NCBI RefSeq assembly: GCF_030009775.1
Contig: NZ_JASCTH010000009.1
Span: forward strand, 62,001-126,000
Direction: 5' to 3'
DNA from: Actinoplanes sandaracinus
Lineage (GTDB): Bacteria > Actinomycetota > Actinomycetes > Mycobacteriales > Micromonosporaceae
DNA length: 64,000 bases
The notes beneath the pieces were generated by a model, which worked only from the letters and a program-made list of their open reading frames with translations, was not told the DNA's origin and did no database searches. Positions 44,444-52,639 of the stretch are shown one piece after another (the first letter of the stretch is position 1; the number at the start of each line of letters is the position of its first letter). A program made the translations under genes and the position numbers.

Positions 44444-45108
44444 GCGATCAGCCCGTCCTTCATTCTGATCTGCCGGTGGGCCCGGGCCGCCACCTCACGG
44501 TCGTGGGTGACCAGCACGACGGCCACGCCGTCGGCGTTCAGCGTCTCCAGCAGGGCGAGGACGGACTGGCCGGTGGCCGAGTCGAGGTTGCCGGTGGGTT
44601 CGTCGGCGAGTAGCACGGACGGGCCGGTGACCAGGGCGCGGGCGATCGCCACCCGCTGCTGTTCGCCGCCGGACATCTGGTTGGGGCGGTGGGTGACGCG
44701 GTGGCCGAGGCCGACGCGGTCGAGCATGGCGGCGGCTCGCTCGCGCCGTTCCCGGCGGCCGACGCCGCGGTAGACCAGGGGCAGGCCGACGTTGTCCTGG
44801 GCGGTCGTGCGGGCGAGCAGGTGGAACGACTGGAAGACGAAGCCGATCGTGGTGTTGCGCAACTCGGCCATCTCGTCGGGGGTGAGGCGGGCGACGTCGC
44901 GGCCTCCGATCAGGAGGGTGCCGCCGGTCGGCCGGTCCAGGCCGCCCAGCAGGTGCATGAGGGTGGACTTGCCGGAGCCGGAGGTGCCGACGATCGCCAC
45001 GTAGTCGCCGGTCTCGACGGTCAGCGAGACGCCGCGCAGAGCGTCGACCGAGACGCCGTCGAGCTGGTAGGTGCGGCTGACGTTGTCGGCGACTATCGCG
45101 GCGGTCAT
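44440..45108 (-). CDS. MacB/LolD-type ABC transporter ATPase
   Basis: 222 residues, single ABC domain: Walker A GTSGSGKSTLMHLLGG, Q-loop FVFQSFHLL, signature MSGGEQQRVAIARALV, Walker B SVLLADEPTGNLDS and switch His in LVTHDRE. Overlaps the adaptor stop and the permease start by ATGA on both sides, so the three proteins are made together. Confidence 0.96.
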   Translation of the reverse strand: MTAAIVADNVSRTYQLDGVSVDALRGVSLTVETGDYVAIVGTSGSGKSTLMHLLGGLDRPTGGTLLIGGRDVARLTPDEMAELRNTTIGFVFQSFHLLARTTAQDNVGLPLVYRGVGRRERRERAAAMLDRVGLGHRVTHRPNQMSGGEQQRVAIARALVTGPSVLLADEPTGNLDSATGQSVLALLETLNADGVAVVLVTHDREVAARAHRQIRMKDGLIA

Positions 45109-46445
45109 GGGGCTTCACCGCCGGCGGTGACCTGGTCGGCGCCGGCGACCACGACGCGTTCGCCCGCGCGGACGCCGGAGACGATCTGCACGGTGTCCTC
45201 GCCCTGGACGCCGAGCCGCACCGGCACCGCGGCGAACCGGCCGTCACGGACCGTCCAGACGGCGTCCTTGCCGTCGGTGCTGACCACGGCCGACGCCGGG
45301 ACGGTCACCGCGCCGGACGCCTGCCGCACCTTCAGCCGGGTCACCGCGCTCATGCCGGGGCGTGGGGTGGGCGCGTCCTCGCCGCTGTCCGGATAGTTGC
45401 CGGCGGCCAGTTCCAGCCGCACCTTGTAGGAGACGCCGCCACGCGCCGACGTGGTGGGCAGCAGGTCGATGGCCGTCACCGTGGCCGGGTAGACCGCGCC
45501 CGGCGCCGCGTCCAGCTCGACGTCGGCGGCGACGCCCTCCTTGATGAGCAGCACGTCCGTCTCGTCGACCTCGGCGACGAGGCCGAGGCGGGCGGTGTCC
45601 ACGACGGTCACCACCGGGGTTCCGGGCGCGACATAGCCGCCTTCCGGGACGGCGGCGTCCACACCGGACGAGCCGGAGGCCCCGGCTCCACCGCCGGAAG
45701 CGGGCGGAAGCAGGCCGGCGAGGGAACCGCCACCGGCCTGCGCCGGGCCGCCGAGCTGCACCACGCCCGCCACCGGGGCCCGCAGGGTCAGGGCGTCCAC
45801 GGCCGCGTCGGCCAGCTCGTACGCCTGCTTGGCCTGAAGCCGCTGGGCGGCGGAGAGGGCGCCCATCGCGCGCCCGAGCGAGGCGACGCCGCGCTGCACC
45901 GACCGCAGCGCCGCCGCGGAGGCCGCCGACGCCGTCTCGTAGCTCGCCTCGGCGGCGTCGACCTGATCCGTCAGCGCTTTTCTGACCTGCGGGTCGGCGA
46001 TCTCTCCGGCGGCGGCCCGGGCCTGCTCGAACGCGTCCGCCGCCTGCCGGTCGGTGCGTTTGCGGACCGCGGTGAACTCGGCCGTCCCGCCGGCGCTGAC
46101 GCCGCCGCCGGACGGCGACTTGTCGAGGGCCTCCTGCGCGGCGTCCCGGCGGCGGGTGAGTTCCGGCGCGTCGATGACGGCGAGCACGTCGCCCTCGCGC
46201 ACCCGTTGCCCCGGCTCCACCCGCAGGTCACGCAGGGTGCCGGCGGCGGGCGCGGTGAGCGTGGCGGCGGTCCGGGCGGTCACCGTGCCCGGTGCCTCGA
46301 CGATCTCGCCGACCGTGCCGATCTCGGCGTTCCCGAGCCGCACCGGGCTCGTCTCGTCATCGCACGATGCCCCGGTCAGCGCCAGGAGAAGAACACCGGC
46401 GGCGATGATCACTGCACGTGAGCGGGCGCGATACACAGAGGCCAC
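45105..46445 (-). CDS. HlyD/MacA-like membrane-fusion lipoprotein
   Basis: 446 residues from GTG 46445 (VASVYRARSRAVIIAAG); the start is uncertain as no strong ribosome site is visible, and a GTG three codons later is possible. A lipobox (LLLALTGASC) makes it a lipoprotein. The barrel-sandwich halves appear as PAAGTLRDLRVEPGQRVREGDVLAVIDAPEL and LRAPVAGVVQLG, separated by an Ala-rich coiled-coil hairpin (about residues 130-260), and followed by VVTVVDTARLGLVAEVDETDV and a C-terminal beta part. In Gram-positives such adaptors link MacB-type exporters to the cell wall or deliver substrate. Confidence 0.9.
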   Translation of the reverse strand: MASVYRARSRAVIIAAGVLLLALTGASCDDETSPVRLGNAEIGTVGEIVEAPGTVTARTAATLTAPAAGTLRDLRVEPGQRVREGDVLAVIDAPELTRRRDAAQEALDKSPSGGGVSAGGTAEFTAVRKRTDRQAADAFEQARAAAGEIADPQVRKALTDQVDAAEASYETASAASAAALRSVQRGVASLGRAMGALSAAQRLQAKQAYELADAAVDALTLRAPVAGVVQLGGPAQAGGGSLAGLLPPASGGGAGASGSSGVDAAVPEGGYVAPGTPVVTVVDTARLGLVAEVDETDVLLIKEGVAADVELDAAPGAVYPATVTAIDLLPTTSARGGVSYKVRLELAAGNYPDSGEDAPTPRPGMSAVTRLKVRQASGAVTVPASAVVSTDGKDAVWTVRDGRFAAVPVRLGVQGEDTVQIVSGVRAGERVVVAGADQVTAGGEAP

Positions 46446-46593
46446 TCTATGCCGCGGTCCCCGCGATCTCCCATCAAACCCCGCCGATGGCCGGGTGGGC
46501 GGCCGGCTCCCGCTGGAGATTCTTCTTCTCGTACGGCTACGCGAAAGCGCCGTGGCATCCACCCGGCCGCCGGGCTGGGACGTGGCGACGCGA

Positions 46594-46625
46594 AACGGGC
46601 CGCCCCCGGTGAGGGACGGCCCGTT
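46594..46625 (-). terminator. Terminator after the L,D-transpeptidase gene
   Basis: Perfect 9-bp stem AACGGGCCG / CGGCCCGTT with a 14-base loop, 21 bases beyond the transpeptidase stop. Confidence 0.6.
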
Positions 46626-46646
46626 CGTCAGCGAGAGCTGGACGGA

Positions 46647-47402
46647 TCAGGTGCCGGGACGGCGCCCGATCGTCTTCACCGTCATGCCGTACTTGCCGAT
46701 GTTGTAGTACGCCTTGGCGTCGGCCGGAAGAAGGTTCACGCAGCCGTGCGACCCGCGCCACTTGTCGTGGATGTAGGTCGTGGTCTGGTGGAAGCCCATC
46801 CCGCCGTGGAAGCGCTGCCAGTAGGGCAGCCACACCTCGTACGGGTTGGACCATTCCTTCTTCGTCCGCTTGTTGATCTTGAAGGTGCCGGCCGGCGTCC
46901 GGTAGCCCTTCATGCCGGTGCGCACCACGGTCGGCTTGTAGTGCACCTTGCCGTTCTTCATGACCCAGGTGGTCTGGTTGGTCAGGTCGACACAGAAGGT
47001 GATGCCCGACTTCTTGGCCTTGCAGGCCGCCGTCTTCGTCGCCGCGAGTCGCTTGGCGACGTCGAAGGTGCTCGGTCCGGCCAGGCCCTTGGCCGGCTGG
47101 ATGCCGAACCGCTTCTGGAACTTCACGATCGCGGCACAGTCGGCGGCGGACTGCTTGCCGTCGACCGTGACCGCCCCGTACCCGCCGAGTTGCTTGAGGT
47201 AGCCCTCGACCTGCTTCTGGTACTTGCCGGTCGCGCACGACGCGGCAGCCGCCTTGGTGACCACCGCGGTGGTCACGGTCGCGGGGGGCGGGGGGGGGGC
47301 CCCCCCGGCCGCCCGCGGGAGCGCGCCCGCACCCCAGCCCCCCCCCACCAGCGCCGACAGCGCGACGCCGGTGAAGCGGGCGGAAACCCGTCCACTTGCC
47401 AA
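46647..47402 (-). CDS. L,D-transpeptidase (YkuD) with peptidoglycan-binding domain
   Basis: 251 residues. The TTG at 47402 is the best start: GGGGAGG lies six bases before it and a hydrophobic signal follows (FTGVALSALVGGGWGAGAL); the frame is open further upstream. After a Pro-rich linker comes a peptidoglycan-binding domain (KQVEGYLKQLGGYGAVTVDGKQSAADCAAIVKFQKRFGIQPAKGLAGPSTFDVAKRL). The YkuD domain ends in the catalytic GSHGCVNL, with Cys as nucleophile. It forms 3-3 peptidoglycan crosslinks or attaches proteins to the wall. Three homopolymer runs (G10, C7, C9 at 47290-47346) sit in the signal/linker part, where a frameshift is easily introduced. Confidence 0.9.
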   Translation of the reverse strand: MASGRVSARFTGVALSALVGGGWGAGALPRAAGGAPPPPPATVTTAVVTKAAAASCATGKYQKQVEGYLKQLGGYGAVTVDGKQSAADCAAIVKFQKRFGIQPAKGLAGPSTFDVAKRLAATKTAACKAKKSGITFCVDLTNQTTWVMKNGKVHYKPTVVRTGMKGYRTPAGTFKINKRTKKEWSNPYEVWLPYWQRFHGGMGFHQTTTYIHDKWRGSHGCVNLLPADAKAYYNIGKYGMTVKTIGRRPGT

Positions 47403-47550
47403 AACATCCTCCCCAGAATGGTGTGCGCACATCGAAGCACAGCCGTTCCATCCGTGGTGACCGGGGAAGGGCCGTGACACGAAACCGGTATGCCATCGGT
47501 GTCCGCGGTCACGGCTCGAGGCGATTCGGCTCCGGGGAGTCAGCAGACGG

Positions 47551-48339
47551 TCAACGGGGAGTCGCGAAGTCCTGAACCCAGTACGGTGTGTCACCGGAGT
47601 CCAGAGCCAGTCCGACCCCCATCTGGTCGAGGCGGCAGTCCAGGATGTTCTCCCTGTGGCCGGGGCTCTCCATCCAGTCGGTCATCACCCGGTACGGGCT
47701 CTCCTGTCCCTTGGCGATGTTCTCGCCGTAGCGGCTCCACACGTAACCGGCGTCGGTGACCCGGCTGCCGGCCCGGTCCCCGCCCGGCGACTCGTGGTCG
47801 AAGTAGCCGCGCCGGGCCATGTCCGCGGCGTGCCGGTTGGCCGCGGCGACCAGCCGGCGGTCCAGAGTGAGCGGTTCGCAGCCGGCTCGGCGGCGGTGCT
47901 GGTTGACCAGGGCCAGCACCTGCTGCTGCACCGGAGCCTGCAGCCCGGGCGCCACGGAGGCCGCGCTGATCTCCTTCCGGGAGGCCTCGATGACGTCCTC
48001 GGCGGGGCCGGCCTCGGCGACCGCGCGGCGCACGAGGCGGTCGCCGGTCGCGCCGCGCGCCGGTTCCTCCACCGGCGTCCCGATGGAGGACGGTGGGCGC
48101 GACGACGTCCGGAGGGCCGCCGACGGGACCATCCGCACGGGTGCGGCGCCCCAGCCGTCCGCCGTCACCGGGGGCGAGATCTCGTCCGGGGGGGTCGACG
48201 GCGCCGGATCTCCCTGCCACGGTCGTGTGTCCGTGGTGTCCGGTGCCCGCGACGGCTCGTGCGCCAGGGCCTGAGCGGTCAGGCCGCCCGTCACCAACGT
48301 CACGGCGGCCAGGCCGAACACTGCCAGAGGTTTCCGCAT
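47551..48339 (-). CDS. Secreted CAP/SCP-domain protein
   Basis: 262 residues. Sec signal peptide (MRKPLAVFGLAAVTLVTGGLTAQALA), a long linker rich in Pro, Ser and Thr (about residues 30-130), then a CAP domain: QVLALVNQHRRRAGCEPLTLDRRLVAAANRHAADMARRGYFDHESPGG, YVWSRYGENIAKGQ, MTDWMESPGHRENILDCRLDQMGVGLAL and YWVQDFA. The His and Glu residues in FDHESP, GENIA and GHRENI match the family's central cavity. Two cysteines may form a disulphide. CAP proteins are extracellular; in actinobacteria their role is mostly unknown. Confidence 0.92.
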   Translation of the reverse strand: MRKPLAVFGLAAVTLVTGGLTAQALAHEPSRAPDTTDTRPWQGDPAPSTPPDEISPPVTADGWGAAPVRMVPSAALRTSSRPPSSIGTPVEEPARGATGDRLVRRAVAEAGPAEDVIEASRKEISAASVAPGLQAPVQQQVLALVNQHRRRAGCEPLTLDRRLVAAANRHAADMARRGYFDHESPGGDRAGSRVTDAGYVWSRYGENIAKGQESPYRVMTDWMESPGHRENILDCRLDQMGVGLALDSGDTPYWVQDFATPR

Positions 48340-48778
48340 GCCCCGTCGATCCCCTTTGCTCCGTGCGCTCCGGCCGTTCCGGGGCGCTCACCGGTTGACC
48401 AACGGCGCCGCCAGCGAAAACGCAACGGAGGGGCGATCACGGGTGTCGCACAGTCGCACAGGGATCCGGCGTTCTTCCCCCTATCGGGGTAGACCGCTCA
48501 GGCTTATCTACCGACCGCGCGGAGGGCCCTGGCGCGGCCGGGCCGTCGCTACGGTTTCGCGGTGCGCAACCCGCGGCCGAACCTCGGTCACCCGCTGCCA
48601 CTGCGTTTCACCGGGCGCGACGGCGTCCCCTGAACAGGCTGGTCCCGGCGTGAGGAGGGCGGCCCCGCGCCGGGACCGGCCGACCCGCCGAATCCCATCG
48701 ACTGGGACAGCGCGGGACGTACCATCGGAAAGCTTGATAAGCGAGCGAAGCTCGCAAAACGGTGACTAACCTGAGGCC
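48340..48778. other. Spacer between the CAP gene and the chemosensory operon
   Basis: 439 bases divergent between the CAP gene and cheW. It should hold both promoters, but I could not define them. A small hairpin lies at 48741-48755. No gene is supportable here. Confidence 0.5.
48741..48755. other. Short perfect hairpin before cheW
   Basis: GCGAGC-GAA-GCTCGC, 6-bp stem and 3-base loop, in the AT-richer stretch 24 bases before the cheW start. It could affect translation of the first gene of the operon. Confidence 0.4.
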
Positions 48779-49276
48779 GTGGGAGGGCAGCAGGGCGGTG
48801 TTCTGGCTCCGGCGCTGGACGCCGGAGTCACCGCGCTGGTCTTCCGGGCCGGCCCGCTCTACTGCGCGCTGGCGCTCGGCGAGGTCGTGGAGATCATGCG
48901 CCCGCTGGCGACGCGACCGCTCGCCGGCACTCCACTCTACGTCCGCGGCCTGGCCATCCTGCGCGGCGCTCCAGCGCCGGTGATCGACATGACCAGGCTG
49001 CTGACCGGCATCGACGGGGAGATCGACCGGTACGTGGCGGTTCGTGCCGGCCGCGGCCCGATCGCCTGCGCCACCGGCCCGGTGCTCGGGGTCCGGGAGA
49101 TCGACGTGGAGCCGCCCGAGGGGCCGGCAGCACTGTTCACCGGGGTCTCCAAGGCCTTGATCGCGGCCGTCGGCACGGTCGGCACCGAACCGCTACTGCT
49201 GCTGCACAGCCTCACCGCGGTGCCGGACGAGGTGTGGGAGGCGGCCGGCGGGGCGCCTCCGGAGGCGCCCTCATGA
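48779..49276 (+). CDS. cheW: CheW-like adaptor (first copy)
   Basis: 165 residues from GTG 48779; a GTG at 48800 is an alternative start. CheW fold: ALVFRAGPLYCALALGEVVEIMRPLATRPLAGTPLYVRGLAILRGAPAPVIDMTRLLTG, then FTGVSKALIAAVGTVGTEPLLLLHSLT. It would join the receptor and the CheA-type kinase in a signalling array. First gene of the operon; the stop overlaps the CheR start (ATGA). Confidence 0.9.
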   Translation: MGGQQGGVLAPALDAGVTALVFRAGPLYCALALGEVVEIMRPLATRPLAGTPLYVRGLAILRGAPAPVIDMTRLLTGIDGEIDRYVAVRAGRGPIACATGPVLGVREIDVEPPEGPAALFTGVSKALIAAVGTVGTEPLLLLHSLTAVPDEVWEAAGGAPPEAPS

Positions 49277-50631
49277 TCAGCGCGGCGTCGTTGACCCGGT
49301 TCCGGGAGCTACTGCAGAAGCGCCTCGGCTGGACGTTCGCCGACACCGACCTCGGGCAGACCGCCGAGGTGCTGGGCGCCCGGGCGAAGGCGCACGGCAT
49401 CAGCGTCCGGGAGTACCTGGACCGGCTCGCCGGGCGCCGGTGGCACACCGAGGTCACCGAACTGGCCGGCGCCCTGAGCATCACCGAGACCTACTTCTTC
49501 CGGCACCCGGAACAGTTCCGGGTGCTGCGTGAACGCGCGCTGCCGGAGCTGATCGAGGCGCGGGCCGGGCAGCGGGTGCTGCGGCTGTTCTCGGTCGGAT
49601 GCTCGTCCGGCGAGGAGGCCTACTCGCTGGCGATCACCGCGGTGCAGGCCTGCCCGGGGCCGGACTGGATCGTCACGGTCACCGGGGTCGACGCCAATCG
49701 TGAGGTGCTGCGCCGGGCCCGCGGCGCGACCTACTCCCCGTGGTCGCTGCGGGACACCCACGAGGACGTCCGGCACCGCTGGTTCGAGCCGGCCGGCGAC
49801 GACTTCCGGGTGATCGGCGAGGTGGTCTCCACGGTGCGGTTCGTCGAGCACAACGTGGCCACCGACGATCCGCAGCTGTGGCACCCGGCCCGCTACGACG
49901 TGATCTTCTGCCGGAACCTGCTGATGTACCTGACCGAAGAGGTCCGGGCCGACCTGGTCCGCCGGATGACCCGGGCGCTGACCGACGGCGGTTTCCTGTT
50001 CCTCGGGCACACCGACTCGCTGGGCAGCCGGCCGGACGGGCTGGAGCTGTGTCACGCCGACGGAACGGTCTACTACCGGCGGCACAGCACGCCCCCGCCG
50101 GCGGCCACCCCGGCGCCGCGGCGGACGGTCCCCGTCGCACCCCGCCCCGCCACGGTCGAGGACACCCACCGGCAGGTGCTCGGGCTGATGCGCGACGACC
50201 GGTTCGCCGAGGCGCTCGCCGCGGTCGGCCCCGGCGACGTGCTCGCGCGCGGGGTGCTGCTGGCCCAGCTCGGCCGGCTCGCCGAGGCCCGCGACACCGC
50301 GCTGCGGCTGCTCGACACCGGCGGGCCGCAGGCCGACGCGCACCACCTGCTCGGCGTCTGCCACGAGCTGGACTGCGCGGACCAGGCCGTCGGGCAGTAC
50401 CGGCTGGCGGCGTACCTGGACCCGGAGTTCGCCATGCCACGGCTGCGGATGGGGCTGCTGGCGCGGCGGCGCGGCGACGACCGCGGCGCCGCCGACCATC
50501 TGGAGGCGGCGCTGCAACTGCTGATCACCGAGGACGACGACCGGCTCGTGCTGTTCGGCGGTGGGTTCGGGCGGCTGGCGCTGAGCACGCTGTGCCGTAC
50601 CGAACTGGACGCGTGCGGAGCCCGGCGATGA
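49273..50631 (+). CDS. cheR: CheR methyltransferase with C-terminal TPR-like extension
   Basis: 452 residues. N-terminal helices (SLTRFRELLQKRLGW), SAM-binding domain (RLFSVGCSSGEEAYSLAITAV, VTGVDANREVLRRARGATYSPWSLRD, YDVIFCRNLLMYLTEEVRADLVRRM). It would methylate glutamates of the receptor encoded downstream. After a Pro-rich linker (about residues 275-300), residues ~300-440 form helical repeats (LGLMRDDRFAEALAAVG, LLAQLGRLAEARDTALRLLDTGG, LLGVCHELDCADQAVGQYRLAAYLDPEF). TPR extensions on CheR are common in alternative chemosensory pathways and probably mediate contacts. Confidence 0.94.
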   Translation: MISAASLTRFRELLQKRLGWTFADTDLGQTAEVLGARAKAHGISVREYLDRLAGRRWHTEVTELAGALSITETYFFRHPEQFRVLRERALPELIEARAGQRVLRLFSVGCSSGEEAYSLAITAVQACPGPDWIVTVTGVDANREVLRRARGATYSPWSLRDTHEDVRHRWFEPAGDDFRVIGEVVSTVRFVEHNVATDDPQLWHPARYDVIFCRNLLMYLTEEVRADLVRRMTRALTDGGFLFLGHTDSLGSRPDGLELCHADGTVYYRRHSTPPPAATPAPRRTVPVAPRPATVEDTHRQVLGLMRDDRFAEALAAVGPGDVLARGVLLAQLGRLAEARDTALRLLDTGGPQADAHHLLGVCHELDCADQAVGQYRLAAYLDPEFAMPRLRMGLLARRRGDDRGAADHLEAALQLLITEDDDRLVLFGGGFGRLALSTLCRTELDACGARR

Positions 50632-51173
50632 TCCGGGTGTCGGTCGCGGAACGGGTCGCCCAGTTGCGTGACGACTTCGACCGGTCGTTCGCCGAACCGG
50701 CCCGGGTCTTCGACTCCGACAGCGTCGAGCTGCTCGCGATCCGGGCGGGCGAACGGCCCTACGCCGTCCGCCTGGCCCAGTCCTCCGGTGTGCACCCCGA
50801 CCGCCCGGTGACCGCGCTGCCGACCACGGTGGGCGCCCTGCTCGGGGTGGCCGGTTTCGCCGGGACCGTGGTTCCGGTCTACGACCTGGCCGCCCTGCTC
50901 GGCCATCCGATCCCGCAGCGGCCCCGCTGGCTGCTGCTGACCACCGGGGCCCCGCCGCTCGCGCTCGCCTTCCACGAACTGGACCGGCACCTGCGTGTTC
51001 CGGTCGCCGACGTGCTCGACGGTGTCACCGACGACGACGGCGTACGGCGCGGCAGCCTGCGCGGTGTGGTCCGGCTGCCGGACGGCAACCGGCCGATCGT
51101 CGACGTGCCGGCCATCCGCGTGCTCGTCCACCAGCTGGCCGGACACCGGCCCGTAACCGAGGAGAACCGATGA
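50628..51173 (+). CDS. cheW: CheW-like adaptor (second copy)
   Basis: 181 residues: [100 protein letters not shown]. CheW fold but diverged from the first copy. ATG overlaps the CheR stop and its own stop overlaps the receptor start. Two CheW proteins per operon are typical of Frz- and Wsp-type systems. Confidence 0.88.
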   Translation: MIRVSVAERVAQLRDDFDRSFAEPARVFDSDSVELLAIRAGERPYAVRLAQSSGVHPDRPVTALPTTVGALLGVAGFAGTVVPVYDLAALLGHPIPQRPRWLLLTTGAPPLALAFHELDRHLRVPVADVLDGVTDDDGVRRGSLRGVVRLPDGNRPIVDVPAIRVLVHQLAGHRPVTEENR

Positions 51174-52639
51174 TGGCCGGACGTACCTTCGGCGGGAAGC
51201 TGGCGGTCGGCGTCGGCGTCACCGTCCTGTTCACCCTGTTCACCATCATCACCTCGGTGGTCGGCATGATCTTCGTGGTCAACGCCAAGGACGCCGCCAT
51301 CCGTTCGGCGACCGAGGATCTCACCGGCGCGGAGAACCTGAGCCGGACCATCGAGATGCGGATCGCCGAATACCGGGCGTACCTGCTGGAGGGGACGGCC
51401 GAGAGCTCCCGGCTGACCGAGGAGAATCACCGGCTGTTCCGCCAGCAGCTCGACGACCTGAACCGCGGCGCCACCAATGCGAGCATCAGGGAGCTGCTGG
51501 CGGCGATCGCCGGCTACGACGACGAGCACGCGGCCGCGGTCCGGAAGATGATGGCCGTACGGGCCGAGAGCGCCGACATCCCCGCCATCACCCGCATCAA
51601 CAACGTCGACGTAGTGCCGCCCCGCAGGAAGCTGCAGGCGGCGATCACCGACCTGACCACCCGGATCCGGGAACAGGTGCACGCCGACCGGCAGGCGTCC
51701 TCGCGACGCGCCACCCAGGCCATCGCCATGATCATCGGGCTCGGCACGCTGACCACGATCAGCGCGGTCCTGGTGGCCTGGCGGCTCAGCCGCGACCTGC
51801 GGCGCGAGGTGGGCGCCGCGGTCGGGCACATCCAGAGCTCGTCGGCACAACTGGAGGCGGCCGCCGCGCAGCAGGTCAGCGGCGGTCGCGACCAGGCCAG
51901 CGCGATGAGCGAGATCACCACGACGATCAGCGAGCTGCTGATCACCTCGCGGCAGATCGCGGACGCCGCGCAACGGGTCTCGCGGATCGCCGAGGAGACC
52001 GAGGCCGCGGCCCGGGCCGGCGACTCGAACATCGACCAGACCCGGGCCTCGATCAGCGCGATCCGCTCCCAGGTCGACCAGATCGTCCAGCACATGCTGG
52101 CGCTCGGCGAGAAGTCACAGCAGATCGGCCAGGTCGTGGACCTGGTGTCGGAGCTGGCCGAGCAGACCAACATCCTGGCCATCAACGCGACCATCGAGGC
52201 CAGCGGCGCCGGCGAGTGGGGCCGCCGGTTCGCCGTGGTGGCCGAGGAGATCCGGAAGCTGGCCGACCGGACCGCCGCGTCGGCCAAGGAGATCCGGACG
52301 CTCATCGACGACGTCCGGGGCGCCGTCAACACCACGGTGATGGCCACCGAGATCGGGGCGAAGGCGGTGGACACCGGAGCCCGCCAGTTCGACGACGCCA
52401 CCAACTCGTTCCGCGAGATCGTGCAACTGGTCTCCACCACCAACGACGCCACCCGGGAGATCGAGCTGTCCACCAAGCAGCAGACCACCGCGGTGGAGCA
52501 GGTCAACGTGGCCGCCTCGGACACCGCCCGGGTGTCGCGCGAGACCGAGTCCAGCGCGGTGCAGACCAAGCAGACGGCGGCGCATCTCTCCACCCTCTCC
52601 AGTGACCTGCTGGAACTGGTCGGCACCGGGCGTCACTGA
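51170..52639 (+). CDS. Methyl-accepting chemotaxis protein
   Basis: 489 residues. TM1 ([27 protein letters not shown]), a helical sensor of four-helix-bundle type (about residues 40-180), TM2 ([21 protein letters not shown]). A clear HAMP domain is not visible after TM2. The cytoplasmic coiled coil carries the conserved hairpin tip [40 protein letters not shown], which binds CheW and CheA. No C-terminal CheR-docking pentapeptide. It senses an unknown signal in or at the membrane. ATGA overlap with the upstream cheW. Confidence 0.95.
   Translation: MMAGRTFGGKLAVGVGVTVLFTLFTIITSVVGMIFVVNAKDAAIRSATEDLTGAENLSRTIEMRIAEYRAYLLEGTAESSRLTEENHRLFRQQLDDLNRGATNASIRELLAAIAGYDDEHAAAVRKMMAVRAESADIPAITRINNVDVVPPRRKLQAAITDLTTRIREQVHADRQASSRRATQAIAMIIGLGTLTTISAVLVAWRLSRDLRREVGAAVGHIQSSSAQLEAAAAQQVSGGRDQASAMSEITTTISELLITSRQIADAAQRVSRIAEETEAAARAGDSNIDQTRASISAIRSQVDQIVQHMLALGEKSQQIGQVVDLVSELAEQTNILAINATIEASGAGEWGRRFAVVAEEIRKLADRTAASAKEIRTLIDDVRGAVNTTVMATEIGAKAVDTGARQFDDATNSFREIVQLVSTTNDATREIELSTKQQTTAVEQVNVAASDTARVSRETESSAVQTKQTAAHLSTLSSDLLELVGTGRH

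Noticed and set aside
48338..48769. 143-residue frame before cheW
   Set aside because: Arg/Ser/Pro-rich, no ribosome site or similarity, and it runs through the promoter region.
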